From contig JAHEFF010000002.1 in assembly GCA_024640315.1 (NCBI GenBank), forward strand, positions 87,995-151,994: a DNA stretch of 64,000 nucleotides, given 5' to 3'. Under the pieces are notes generated by a model. It saw only the letters and a list, made by a program, of their open reading frames with translations. It was not told the DNA's origin and made no database searches. Shown here piece after piece: positions 8,075 to 17,199 of this stretch (the stretch's first letter is position 1; each line of letters begins with the position of its first letter). This DNA comes from Woeseiaceae bacterium (GTDB taxonomy: Bacteria; Pseudomonadota; Gammaproteobacteria; Steroidobacterales; Woeseiaceae). Both the position numbers and the translations under genes were made by a program.

Positions 8075-9312
8075 TGAAACTTCTGAGTAGACTTCTGACT
8101 GTATGCCTTGTTTGCGGTGTCTCTGTTTCGGTGATGGCATCTGACATTGCCGTGCGTGGCGATCGTGTATATACGGCCGCGGGTGGCCCGATTGAAAACG
8201 GTGTCGTCATTGTCCGTGATGGAAAGATCGCTGCTGTTGGACCGGCAGGTGATGTCGCTATTCCCGACGGCATGGTTGTGGTCGATGCGGCAGTGGTAAC
8301 GCCTGGACTCATTGATGCTCATACGGTGGTTGGCATGGTCGGTTTCCTTAGTCAGGATAACGATCAGGATTATCTTGAGCGATCAGCGGCGATTCAGCCC
8401 GAATTGCGGGCTATCGACGCCTACAATGCCCGCGAACCCCTCATCGAATGGCTACGTACATTTGGCGTTACGACCATTCACAGCGGCCACGGGCCCGGCG
8501 AAATTATTTCCGGTCAAACACTGATTGCCAAAACCACGGGCAACACCATCGCCGAGGCCGTTATCAACCCGGCGGCAATGGTTGCGGCCACGATGGGTGA
8601 GGGCGCGGTGATGTCCGGCAACGACGGTCGGAACACGCCGGGAACTCGAGGCAAGGTGGCTGCAATGTTGCGCACCGAGTTGTTAAACGCCCAGGCCTAT
8701 GCCAAGAAGATTGCCGCTGCCGAAGACGATGATGAGAAGGAGCCGCCGGCGCGTGATCTGAAGCTGGAAGTGCTGGCTGGCGTCATTTCCGGTGAGATGC
8801 CGATGTTGGTTACTGCTCACCGGCACAATGACATCATGACGGCGCTTCGAATTGCTGAGGAATTCAATATACGCATGGTGCTCGATGGTGCATCCGAGGC
8901 CTACCTGCTTCTCGACGAGATCAAGGCGGCCGGTGTTCCGGTTATCGTGCATCCGGCAATGGCACGAGCGGGCGGCGAGCGCGAGAACCTGTCATTCACT
9001 ACAGCAGAGAAATTGATCAATGCGGGCATTCCTACCGCATTTCAAAGTGGCTATGAAGGCTATGTGCCAAAGACCCGACTGGTCCTGTTTGAGGCGGCGA
9101 TGACTCTGCCGCACGGACTGACCTTCGAGCAGGCGCTTGCGGCTATTACCATTGATGCGGCAAAAATTCTGGGCGTTGATGATCGGGTTGGCAGTATCGA
9201 GGTGGGCAAGGATGGCGACCTCGCGTTATACGACGGCGACCCGTTCGAATATACGAGTCACGCCGTCGGTACGATTATCGAAGGTGTGCAGGTCAGCGAT
9301 CGTACGAAGTAG
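8074..9312 (+). CDS. Degenerate amidohydrolase paralogue, metal site partly lost
   Basis: A 412-residue secreted paralogue of the preceding gene (signal peptide to ~Ala22). The fold is complete, from VVVDAAVVTPGLIDAHT to the final strand KDGDLALYDGDP, but the metal site is eroded. HxH is reduced to His83-Thr-Val. The second His pair remains in AHRHND (249/251). LHHVSEAH has become LDGASEAY. The catalytic Asp of FHTDD is replaced in FQSGY. The frame is intact, so this is a conserved variant, not a fresh pseudogene. The overlap with the active copy suggests coupled translation and perhaps a heteromeric complex in which this is the non-catalytic subunit. Confidence 0.88.
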   Translation: MKLLSRLLTVCLVCGVSVSVMASDIAVRGDRVYTAAGGPIENGVVIVRDGKIAAVGPAGDVAIPDGMVVVDAAVVTPGLIDAHTVVGMVGFLSQDNDQDYLERSAAIQPELRAIDAYNAREPLIEWLRTFGVTTIHSGHGPGEIISGQTLIAKTTGNTIAEAVINPAAMVAATMGEGAVMSGNDGRNTPGTRGKVAAMLRTELLNAQAYAKKIAAAEDDDEKEPPARDLKLEVLAGVISGEMPMLVTAHRHNDIMTALRIAEEFNIRMVLDGASEAYLLLDEIKAAGVPVIVHPAMARAGGERENLSFTTAEKLINAGIPTAFQSGYEGYVPKTRLVLFEAAMTLPHGLTFEQALAAITIDAAKILGVDDRVGSIEVGKDGDLALYDGDPFEYTSHAVGTIIEGVQVSDRTK

Positions 9313-9347
9313 CGGCGAGCATTCCCGGGTCCATGGGACGGTAGTTG

Positions 9348-9719
9348 CTACCAGAGATTATTCCGTTTGGCGTAGCTGATGCACAGCCCGCCGACGAGCA
9401 GGAAGAACCCACCATAGACCGGATAAAAGGCGGCGCCGAAAAAGGCGCCTGGCCTGGCGTCTGCCGCCCAGAACAACGCAAAAAACGTGTGACATGCCAT
9501 AAGAAGGAATGTCCACAACAGCATGTGTTTTGCCCAGCGTTCGCCTTTAAGGCCGAAGCGCGCGAGGTTGCCGAAGTAGATGACGAGCAAAAGCACCATT
9601 GTCGGAATGACGAAGTGTTTGCCGATGATGAATGTCTGCAGCACACCCAGGGCCGCGCCTGCTGCGAACAATGCCGCTAGAATTTCAAGTGAATTGTCGA
9701 GTGAAAACGGCTTCTTCAT
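9348..9719 (-). CDS. Small four-helix integral membrane protein
   Basis: A 123-residue hydrophobic protein with four likely membrane helices (about 11-31, 35-52, 64-86, 92-114) and a basic C terminus. No family is recognised. It starts 11 bases after the stop of the M81 lipoprotein gene on the same strand, with a plausible ribosome site (AAAGGATC), so it is probably the second gene of that operon. It converges on the amidohydrolase pair. No function can be assigned. Confidence 0.65.
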   Translation of the reverse strand: MKKPFSLDNSLEILAALFAAGAALGVLQTFIIGKHFVIPTMVLLLVIYFGNLARFGLKGERWAKHMLLWTFLLMACHTFFALFWAADARPGAFFGAAFYPVYGGFFLLVGGLCISYAKRNNLW

Positions 9720-9730
9720 TTTTGATCCTT

Positions 9731-11290
9731 TTACTGCCGGTCCGGCGGCGTGCCGTATGGATAATAATCGGTCAGTGTGACATTCTCGTACGGCAAGGCG
9801 TCAAGCGCGTTGGTGCCGACGAACGGCCCCGGCGCATCAACGAGAATGATCGTGTTGGCATACCCGGTTTCATCGAAGCCACGTCGAAAGTGAACGCGGG
9901 ATTTCACGACGAAGACATCATAGTTATCCGGATCCAAGGGGCCAAAGCGGATTTCATCCAGCCAGATAACCTGCTTGAGCGCTGGCGTAATAATCAATGA
10001 ATTACGATCGCCGAAATCAACGACGGCCACCTGGGGATAGCCAAAAGCCTCGCCGAAGTACGTAAGCGTGCCGTCGATCTGAACAGGTTCTCCGCTCGAT
10101 GGTGCAGCGAATCCACCGACTTCCATGCTGAAAAGGTCGCCGGGCTGAGCACCACTCGATGCAAGTGCCTCGATAACGCGCTCGTCACGGACTGTTGCGG
10201 CAAGCACGCCGCTCATGCGCTTGTCGACGACTTGCTGCAACGTGAAGGTGGAATCACCGTTTCGGTCACTGTAATCCGCCAGGACGATCGGAGTTGCGCC
10301 GGATGCGAATGCCGTCACTGCCTGGTCGGCTGCGTCTGCCGGGCGCGCTGGCGCGTTCCCAAACAGGTCTTCGCGAACGCGCCAGATGAAGTCCGACATG
10401 TCATCGGCGATGCGGTCGGCCAGCTCCTGGTCGTTGTTGGTCATGACGTGAACTGTCGCGCCGACGTCAGGCACATCCGACCAGGGAAATCCATAGGCGA
10501 CACTGACATAGACATCTCGTTCGCGTGACTCCCAGCGGCGCGCGCGCTCCATGATATCCATTGAAGGCGACTGGCCGGTCCACTGCAACACCGTGGGAGT
10601 GATGACGCCGGGTTTTCTGGTGGCGGTGGTCGGTTCATACAATCCTCTGGCGATGCGAACAAGCGCGCGCGCCGATCGTTCGCCCTGTACATAGGAATCG
10701 TAGTGGGGATACCGTTTCGTGATGAACGCCATGTCGGCCCAGCGCAGGAATTCTTCGTCCTCATTTGCGTGCAGGTCGAACGATCCCACAATCGGCACAT
10801 CGGGCCCTACGACTTCGCGAAATCGCCGCGCAATTTCCGCTTCCGGTCGCGGCACATTGCGTACAGCCATTGCGCCGTGTAGCGCCAGATAGACGCCGTC
10901 GACGGGCATCGCCTCCCGCAAGTCCTCCAGCATGATATTGAGAAAATGATCGAATGCCTCTTCAGTTGTCCATGCAGCTGACGAGCCGCCGTAGACTCCG
11001 GCGGGCGACTCCAGCCCAATTAGCTCTACGTCGCTGTATTCCTGGATTGCGCGAACAAATCCGGGAATGTATGAACCGGCGGCGAAAATTTCGTCGCCGA
11101 CGTAAGGTGGGCGCAATTTTGTCCAGCGCTCGATATCGCTGTCGCCGCCGGGGCAAAATGTGCAGGTCTCGTGCGAGAACGTCATCACCGCAAAACGCAG
11201 CTTTTTCGCATCTTCCTCTGCTGCCTTGTCCGGCGCGCAGCCTGCCAGGATCAGCGAAGCGGTCAATGCCGGCATCAAGAGCGTTTTCAT
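9731..11290 (-). CDS. M81 family (MlrC-like) metallopeptidase lipoprotein
   Basis: A 519-residue protein of peptidase family M81, named for microcystinase MlrC. Family blocks are visible: TFSHETCTF near the N terminus, YLALHGAM, GSFDLHAN with Asp and His zinc ligands, then a C-terminal domain containing DYSDRNGDSTF and FGDRNSLIITPA. Residues 1-18 form a lipoprotein signal with Cys18 in LAGC, unlike MlrC itself, so the enzyme is probably tethered in the periplasm. Known relatives open or cleave linear or modified peptides; the substrate here is unknown. It diverges from the PQQ dehydrogenase gene. Confidence 0.88.
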   Translation of the reverse strand: MKTLLMPALTASLILAGCAPDKAAEEDAKKLRFAVMTFSHETCTFCPGGDSDIERWTKLRPPYVGDEIFAAGSYIPGFVRAIQEYSDVELIGLESPAGVYGGSSAAWTTEEAFDHFLNIMLEDLREAMPVDGVYLALHGAMAVRNVPRPEAEIARRFREVVGPDVPIVGSFDLHANEDEEFLRWADMAFITKRYPHYDSYVQGERSARALVRIARGLYEPTTATRKPGVITPTVLQWTGQSPSMDIMERARRWESRERDVYVSVAYGFPWSDVPDVGATVHVMTNNDQELADRIADDMSDFIWRVREDLFGNAPARPADAADQAVTAFASGATPIVLADYSDRNGDSTFTLQQVVDKRMSGVLAATVRDERVIEALASSGAQPGDLFSMEVGGFAAPSSGEPVQIDGTLTYFGEAFGYPQVAVVDFGDRNSLIITPALKQVIWLDEIRFGPLDPDNYDVFVVKSRVHFRRGFDETGYANTIILVDAPGPFVGTNALDALPYENVTLTDYYPYGTPPDRQ

Positions 11291-11421
11291 TTAAGTCCCC
11301 CCGAAAATAAGAGCACAAAGGTAATCGTTTTTCTGTTTTGTGTGCCGGACATTGTAGCGCAGCGACGCCTTCGATCTGGCGAATTCTATATACTGTGCCG
11401 CAATTAATGGGGGGGACCGAG

Positions 11422-12615
11422 ATGAAGCAAATTTACCTGATGGCACTGTTCGCATTGGCTGCTTGGCGTCCGGCAATGGCACAGGATTCAGAGAATCCGC
11501 CGACCCTGAAGCTCGACCGGATCATGTCTCAACCGGCGTTTAACGGGCAAACGAGGGTGCCGGCAGCGCCTGCATCCGAATTTCGTGTTGAGACGCTTGC
11601 CGATGGCCTGAGCGCTCCGTGGGCACTGGCGTTTCTTCCCGGCAACGAAATCCTCATCAGCGAAAACAGTACTGGCGCGATGCGAATTCTGGATGCCGGC
11701 GGACATCTGTCCGGACCGCTGACCGGGTTACCCGAACTGTCCCACGAAGGATGGTCCGGACTGTTTGACGTTGCCCTTGATCCGGATTTTAGCGACAACC
11801 TGCTGGTGTATTTTTCGTACACAGCTCCTTCTGGCAATGCGGAGGCACCGAATACTCCACGCGTAGCGCGAGGCAAGCTGAACCGTAACGCACTTCGACT
11901 GGAAGATGTCGAAGTGGTTGTCGACGGCAAGGCCTGGCAGGAGCTGCATTTCACACCAGATGGTCATTTGCTTGTCGCCGGAACGGCGGGTGCCGGCGAA
12001 GGCGATGGCCAGGATATGACTTCGTATTCGGGGAAGATTTTACGTATCAACTCCGATGGTACGATTCCGCGGGACAATCCATGGAGTACAAATGAAGATG
12101 TTCCGTCGGAAATATTCAGTTTAGGGCATCGGGATATTTCCGGTTTCGCGACGCATCCCGAAACTGGTGAAATCTGGGCAACTGAACACGGACCGCGCGG
12201 TGGTGACGAGCTAAACATCATCAAGTCGGGGGGCAACTATGGGTGGCCGGTGATTTCCTACGGCACCCAGTATTCTGGCGAGCCAGTCGGACAGGGTGAA
12301 ACGCAGCAGGATGGCATGGAGCAGCCGCGCTACTTCTGGCGGCCATCAATCGCCCCTTCGGGCCTCATTTTTTATACCGGAGAGATGTTTCCCGAGTGGC
12401 AGGGGAATGTCTTTGTCGCGTCGTTGTCCGGCCAGCATATTTCCCGCCTGGTACTTGATGGTGACCGGGTAATTGCAGAAGAAAGATTGCTGGTCGATCG
12501 TAATCAGCGTATTCGTGAATTGCGGCAGGGACCGGATGGTGCGTTGTACGCGCTGACAAATGAAGAGTCTGACGCGCCGAAAGGGTTCTCTCAGCTCCTC
12601 AGGATCAGCAAGTGA
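11422..12615 (+). CDS. PQQ-dependent sugar dehydrogenase (soluble-GDH-like)
   Basis: A 397-residue secreted beta-propeller of the glucose/sorbosone dehydrogenase family. The signal peptide ends at AMAQ. Family signatures are AWALAFLPG-like first blade (APWALAFLPGNEILISE), IFSLGHRD with the catalytic-region His, ATEHGPRGGDELN, and NYGWPVISYG. The enzyme is expected to oxidise aldose sugars in the periplasm using PQQ and Ca. The ATG at 11422 is chosen because a strong purine stretch (GGGGGGACCGAG) precedes it and the signal peptide begins there; the frame is open further upstream. The stop overlaps the next gene (GTGA). Confidence 0.9.
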   Translation: MKQIYLMALFALAAWRPAMAQDSENPPTLKLDRIMSQPAFNGQTRVPAAPASEFRVETLADGLSAPWALAFLPGNEILISENSTGAMRILDAGGHLSGPLTGLPELSHEGWSGLFDVALDPDFSDNLLVYFSYTAPSGNAEAPNTPRVARGKLNRNALRLEDVEVVVDGKAWQELHFTPDGHLLVAGTAGAGEGDGQDMTSYSGKILRINSDGTIPRDNPWSTNEDVPSEIFSLGHRDISGFATHPETGEIWATEHGPRGGDELNIIKSGGNYGWPVISYGTQYSGEPVGQGETQQDGMEQPRYFWRPSIAPSGLIFYTGEMFPEWQGNVFVASLSGQHISRLVLDGDRVIAEERLLVDRNQRIRELRQGPDGALYALTNEESDAPKGFSQLLRISK

Positions 12616-13430
12616 TCGAGAACGTGCGAACGGCGGTCGTGACTGGTGGCGGGCACGGTATTGGCCGTGCGATTTGTCGGCGACTCAGCAAAGAAGGGAT
12701 TTCGGTAGTCGTCGCCGATCTGGATGATTCGGCCGCGCAGTCCGTCGCAAAGGAACTCGATGGTCGTGCCTTTGCGGTCGATGTCGGCGATGAGCAGCAG
12801 CTTTCCGGTCTCATTACGACCGTGGAAAATGAAATCGGCCCGATTGATTTGTTTGTTTCCAACGCCGGCGTCGGCTACGGCGATGGTTCTGCCGGCGCGG
12901 CGTCGAAAGAAGGTGGGTTGAACCCGACGGACGACCGGTGGGAATCTTGCTGGCGAGTCAACGTGATGGCGCACGTTTACGCCGCCAGGGAACTCGTGCC
13001 GCGGATGATTGAGCGCGGGGGCGGGCATCTTGTGAACATCGCTTCGGCAGCCGGATTGTTGAGCCAGATCGGGGACGCCGCCTATTCCGCCACCAAGCAT
13101 GCCGCCGTGGCGTTCGCTGAGTCGATCGCAATTACCCACGGCGAAGAAGGCATTCACGTAGCGGTCGTCTGTCCGCAGGCAGTGGCAACAAGGATGATTG
13201 GAATTGCAGATGATTCAGACAGTATGGAAGGGGGCTTCGGCGGCAACGACGTCGATGGCATTCTCGCACCGGAGCAAGTTGCAGATTGTATCGTCGAGGG
13301 AATCCGCGACGGGCGTTTTCTGATTCTGCCGCACCAACAGGTGTCGGAATACTTTCGGCGAAAAGCCAGTGACTATGATCGCTGGATCAGCGGTATGCAG
13401 CGCTTCCGCAGAAATCTCACCGAGCAATAA
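12612..13430 (+). CDS. SDR family oxidoreductase
   Basis: A 272-residue classical short-chain dehydrogenase. It shows the nucleotide-binding TGGGHGIG, the NAG motif (SNAGVG), catalytic Ser in NIASAAG and YSATK with Tyr and Lys. The Asp in VVADLDD favours NAD over NADP. It starts at GTG 12612, overlapping the TGA of the PQQ sugar dehydrogenase gene, so translation is likely coupled. Whether it acts on the product of that dehydrogenase is unproven. It converges on the acyl-CoA operon. Confidence 0.9.
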   Translation: MIENVRTAVVTGGGHGIGRAICRRLSKEGISVVVADLDDSAAQSVAKELDGRAFAVDVGDEQQLSGLITTVENEIGPIDLFVSNAGVGYGDGSAGAASKEGGLNPTDDRWESCWRVNVMAHVYAARELVPRMIERGGGHLVNIASAAGLLSQIGDAAYSATKHAAVAFAESIAITHGEEGIHVAVVCPQAVATRMIGIADDSDSMEGGFGGNDVDGILAPEQVADCIVEGIRDGRFLILPHQQVSEYFRRKASDYDRWISGMQRFRRNLTEQ

Positions 13431-13437
13431 AGCATGT

Positions 13438-14415
13438 CTAGCGCAGCTTGAAGACTGTCTTCCCCTTAATGCGCCGTGCGGCGACATCCTTGTATGCCCG
13501 GACGTAGTCCTCCAATGCGTAAGTGGCCGTTATTCGGGGGATGAGTCTTCCTTCGTGCAACATGCCAACCATCTCACTGATATTTTCAATATGCCCCTGC
13601 GGTTCAACCGCCGCCCACTGACCCCAGAAAACACCAACGATGCTGGCTTCCTTCAGGAGCGCCAGGTTGGCGGGAAATTTCGGGATGTCGCCACTCGCAA
13701 ACCCGACCACAAGATATCGGCCATGCCAGGCCGTTGCGCGCAGGGCCTGTTCTGCAAACTCTCCACCGACCGGGTCGTAAACCACATCGGCGCCTCTACC
13801 TGACGTGAGTTCTTTCACCGCTTCCTTCAACGCCGATTCGGAATAATTGATCGTATCGTCGGCTCCGACAGATTTCGCGAATTCGAGTTTCTCGTTGGTG
13901 CTCGCTGCCGCGATTACCCGCGCCCCCATCGCTTTGGAAATTTCGATTGCAGTGGTGCCGACACCGCCGGCGGCGCCAAGCACCAGCACTGTCTCGCCAG
14001 CCTTCAGATGCGCGCACTGTTTGAGGGCGTGATAGCTGGTGCAGTAGGCAATCGGAAAGCCTGCGCCTTCTTCGAAGGTCAGCGAGTCCGGCAGGGGAAA
14101 GGCCTGGTTTTCATCGACAGCCAGGCGCTCGGCAAACGCACCGCCCATCGGCGTAACGATGACCTTGTCGCCTACGGCATGTCGGGTGACGCCATCCCCG
14201 AGCTCGCTGACGACGCCACAGGCTTCATACCCGGGAATAAACGGTGGCTCGAATCGAACCTGGTACTTTCCGGCAAAGACCAGGATGTCAGGAAAATTGA
14301 TTCCGGCGGCATGAACGTCAACGACGATCTGACCTTTTCCGGGCGTTGGGTCGTCAGTCTCCTCGATGACCAGGCCTTCCGGTGGCCCGTGTTCCCTGCA
14401 AATGAGCGCTTTCAT
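13438..14415 (-). CDS. Zinc-independent NADPH:quinone oxidoreductase (MDR family)
   Basis: A 325-residue medium-chain dehydrogenase/reductase of the quinone oxidoreductase / enoyl reductase branch. It has HAAGINFPD, PFIPGYEACGVV, the NADPH-binding VLGAAGGVGTTAIEIS, and no structural-zinc cysteines. The gene is last in the operon acyl-CoA dehydrogenase, MaoC hydratase, SDR, this gene; its start overlaps the SDR stop (TAATG). Neighbours suggest a role in reducing an unsaturated acyl or carbonyl intermediate, which is inference. Confidence 0.9.
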   Translation of the reverse strand: MKALICREHGPPEGLVIEETDDPTPGKGQIVVDVHAAGINFPDILVFAGKYQVRFEPPFIPGYEACGVVSELGDGVTRHAVGDKVIVTPMGGAFAERLAVDENQAFPLPDSLTFEEGAGFPIAYCTSYHALKQCAHLKAGETVLVLGAAGGVGTTAIEISKAMGARVIAAASTNEKLEFAKSVGADDTINYSESALKEAVKELTSGRGADVVYDPVGGEFAEQALRATAWHGRYLVVGFASGDIPKFPANLALLKEASIVGVFWGQWAAVEPQGHIENISEMVGMLHEGRLIPRITATYALEDYVRAYKDVAARRIKGKTVFKLR

Positions 14416-15308
14416 TATGACAGGTCGATGCCGAGGTTTGTCGCAGCCTTCATCGTCAGCTTGCTGGCCTGTTCAAACCCGGTCTGCAATTCCTTCATGT
14501 TTGATTCGTTGTCGATTGCGTCCCAGGCCGCAGCCACTCCGTCGGCGCTCAGCCTATCTGGCAGCAGGTTGACACCATCGGTCTCGAAACCTTTATAAAC
14601 GGCAAAGCTACCGCCGCCGGCAGCGAGCACTTTTCGGCTGGGTGCGTCGGCCGATACGAGAAAAATCACACCCGGACTAACGGTTTCGGGGGCAAGAAGT
14701 TCGAATGCGGCATCGGGAAACAGGCCCTCGGTCATCGCGGTGCCGGCGGCCGGAGCCAGGCAGTTGACCCGAATGTTGTATCTGGCGCCCTCGAGGTGCA
14801 GCGTATTCATCAGCCCGACCATCGCCATCTTGGCCGCACCATAATTTGCCTGGCCGAAATTGCCATAAAGACCCGTGCTGGAGCTGGTGAAAACGACCCG
14901 ACCGTAATTCTGCTCACGCATGATGTCCCAGACAGCCTTCGTGCAGTAGACCGAGCCCATCAGGTGGACATCGAGGACCAGGCGAAAATCGTCCAGCGAC
15001 ATTTTGTGGAACGTCTTATCGCGCAGGATGCCGGCATTGTTGACGAGAATATCGATGCGATCCCATTTAGCCATGACCTGGGCCACCATCTTTTCGACCT
15101 GGTCGTTGTCCGCGACACTGCAGGCGTGCGCCATAGCCGAACCGCCTGAGTGTTTGATTTCGTCGGCGACATTCCGGGCGTCTTCAGCGCCTAGATCGTT
15201 GACCACGACCCTGGCACCGCGTTCGGCCAGTGCCAGCGCATGCGCTCGACCAAGTCCACGACCTGCACCAGTCACGATAGCTACCTGGTCATCCAGTCTG
15301 ATACTCAT
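14415..15308 (-). CDS. SDR family 3-hydroxyacyl-CoA dehydrogenase-like protein
   Basis: A 297-residue SDR resembling the dehydrogenase part of multifunctional enzyme type 2. It has TGAGRGLGRAHA, NNAGILRDKTF, SSSTGLYGNFGQANYGAAK with catalytic Ser, Tyr and Lys, and a C-terminal extension (DGVAAAWDAI... TMKAAT) typical of that subgroup. It would oxidise 3-hydroxyacyl-CoA made by the adjacent MaoC hydratase. ATG at 15308 overlaps the MaoC stop (ATGA). Confidence 0.92.
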   Translation of the reverse strand: MSIRLDDQVAIVTGAGRGLGRAHALALAERGARVVVNDLGAEDARNVADEIKHSGGSAMAHACSVADNDQVEKMVAQVMAKWDRIDILVNNAGILRDKTFHKMSLDDFRLVLDVHLMGSVYCTKAVWDIMREQNYGRVVFTSSSTGLYGNFGQANYGAAKMAMVGLMNTLHLEGARYNIRVNCLAPAAGTAMTEGLFPDAAFELLAPETVSPGVIFLVSADAPSRKVLAAGGGSFAVYKGFETDGVNLLPDRLSADGVAAAWDAIDNESNMKELQTGFEQASKLTMKAATNLGIDLS

Positions 15309-15790
15309 TCCTGTTCCTCCTGCTCCTGCGGGCCGACCACAAACATTGACAGTATCTCTGCGATCAATGCGGGCGTCGATTCGCCGTCAATCTCTACGGT
15401 AACCGCGGTTTTGACCAACCATTGCCCGGGTCTTTTTTCGTCGATCCCGGCTATTTTCATTTTTGCTCGAATCCGTTGTCCGACTCTCACTGGTGCGAGA
15501 TAACGGACTTTGTCGGAGCCGTAATTGATGCCCATTACCAGCCCATCAGGCAGGGGCAGGCTCGACGTGATCATGTCTGATAGCAATGAAAGCGTCAGGT
15601 AGCCGTGGGCAATGGTGCCACCAAACGGCGTTTGGCTCGCGCGTACAGGATCGACATGAATGAACTGATGATCGTTGGTTGCGTCCGCAAACTGGTTAAC
15701 CCTGTCCTGCGTGATTTCCAGCCACGGCGAAGGCTCGAGTTCCAACCCTTTGAGATTCCCGTATTCCTCGATGCTGATTCTTTCAGCCAA
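15305..15790 (-). CDS. MaoC family enoyl-CoA hydratase, TTG start
   Basis: A 161-residue single-hotdog MaoC-like hydratase. The hydratase-2 motif is visible: FADATNDHQFIHVDP followed by TIAHGYLTLSL, with the catalytic Asp and His. It hydrates trans-2-enoyl-CoA. The longer open frame up to 15889 overlaps the acyl-CoA dehydrogenase gene and adds a non-homologous-looking leader. I choose TTG at 15790 because GGAG lies 7 bases upstream, it sits 4 bases after the preceding stop, and the length fits the family. Confidence 0.88.
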   Translation of the reverse strand: MAERISIEEYGNLKGLELEPSPWLEITQDRVNQFADATNDHQFIHVDPVRASQTPFGGTIAHGYLTLSLLSDMITSSLPLPDGLVMGINYGSDKVRYLAPVRVGQRIRAKMKIAGIDEKRPGQWLVKTAVTVEIDGESTPALIAEILSMFVVGPQEQEEQE

Positions 15791-15794
15791 AAAC

Positions 15795-17030
15795 TTACTC
15801 CGCTTTAAGGTAGGGCCGCAGTTCGTGCCTGGCGACGACCATACGGTGGACCTCGTCAGGACCGTCTGCAAGTCTGAGTGTTCGCGCATTCATGTACATT
15901 CTTGCCAGCGGAAAATCCTCCGACAAGCCTGCGGCACCATGCATCTGAATGGCATCGTCGATGACATCGAGCGCAACGTTCGGTACATGTGCCTTGATCT
16001 TGGATATCCACAAGTGAGCTTCCTGGACGCCCTGCGTGTCAATCGCATGCGCCGTACGTAATGTCAGCAAGCGTGCCATGTCGATGCTCATTCGGGCATT
16101 GGCGATCTTGTCGTAATTGCCACCAAGTTTGGCAAGGGGTTTGCCAAATGCGGTTCGTGAGACAGCACGTTTGCACATCCTGGCGAGTGCTTCCTCGGCC
16201 ATACCAATCGCGCGCATGCAGTGATGAATTCGGCCTGGCCCAAGGCGTCCCTGCGCGACCTCGAAGCCCCGACCGGGACCGAGGATGATATTGGATTCCG
16301 GGACACGAACGTCGCTGAATCGAAGGTGCATATGCCCGTGGGGCGCGTCGTCCATGGAGAAAACACCCATCGGACGTACGACTTCGACACCGGGGGTATC
16401 CATCGGTACAAGGATCTGGGAATGCTGCGAATGCCGGTCATTTTCCGGGTTAGTTTTCACCATACATATCAGTATCTTGCAACGCTTATCTCCAGCACCT
16501 GATATGTATGTTTTTTCCCCGTTCAGGACCCACTCGCCATTCTCCAGCACGGCCGACATGGAGATATTGGTGGCATCCGATGACGCAACGGCTGGTTCCG
16601 ACATGGCATAGGCCGAACGAATCTCGCCATTAAACAGGGGCACAAGCCACTGGTCTTTCTGCTCGTCGGTACCGTACCGCTCCAGTACTTCCATATTGCC
16701 GGTATCCGGAGCGCTGCAGTTGAAGGCCTCAGCCGCGATATGTGCACGCCCGGTTTCTTCTGCAATGTAGGCGTATTCGACCGTCGTGAGGCCGGGGCCG
16801 CGCTCGCTGTCGGTTAACCAGAAATTCCACAGGCCTTGCTCGCGGGCATTGGACTTGAGTCCCTCAAGTATTTCGGTCTGTCGCTCAGTGAGCGTCCAGC
16901 GGTCGCCGTTGCCGACTTCTTCGAGGAATTCTTCGTCGACAGGTAAAACCCGGTCTTTGATGAACGCGCGGACTGCCGCCAGTATCGGCTTAAGGCGCTC
17001 GCTTACGCCCAGGTTCATATCGGTATTCAT
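15795..17030 (-). CDS. Acyl-CoA dehydrogenase family protein
   Basis: A 411-residue flavoprotein of the ACAD family, closest in style to the ACAD10/11-like group: AYAMSEPAVASSDATN (FAD/substrate region), a GPGRGFEVAQGRLGPGRIHH stretch and RTLRLADGPDEVHR near the C terminus, where the catalytic acid region lies. It introduces the 2,3 double bond of an acyl-CoA and passes electrons to ETF. As first gene of the operon with MaoC, SDR and MDR genes it starts a beta-oxidation-like sequence; a branched, cyclic or steroid side-chain substrate is possible but unproven. No thiolase gene is present here. Confidence 0.93.
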   Translation of the reverse strand: MNTDMNLGVSERLKPILAAVRAFIKDRVLPVDEEFLEEVGNGDRWTLTERQTEILEGLKSNAREQGLWNFWLTDSERGPGLTTVEYAYIAEETGRAHIAAEAFNCSAPDTGNMEVLERYGTDEQKDQWLVPLFNGEIRSAYAMSEPAVASSDATNISMSAVLENGEWVLNGEKTYISGAGDKRCKILICMVKTNPENDRHSQHSQILVPMDTPGVEVVRPMGVFSMDDAPHGHMHLRFSDVRVPESNIILGPGRGFEVAQGRLGPGRIHHCMRAIGMAEEALARMCKRAVSRTAFGKPLAKLGGNYDKIANARMSIDMARLLTLRTAHAIDTQGVQEAHLWISKIKAHVPNVALDVIDDAIQMHGAAGLSEDFPLARMYMNARTLRLADGPDEVHRMVVARHELRPYLKAE

Positions 17031-17199
17031 ATTGCTCCAGATTGCCAGCAGCCAATCGATTGGTTAGCGATGAAGAATAGTCCATATCCGGATTCCTGAC
17101 TAATCCTGGCTCTGCTGCGCCGGAAAACGCCGCTGACGGCTTTTTATCCTGGCGACAAATCGAGTTATGCTGGTTCTCTTTGCCAGGGAATCAGTAAGT

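Noticed and set aside
15791..15889. Longer N terminus for the MaoC gene
   Set aside because: It lies inside the acyl-CoA dehydrogenase gene; TTG 15790 has a better ribosome site and gives the family's normal length.
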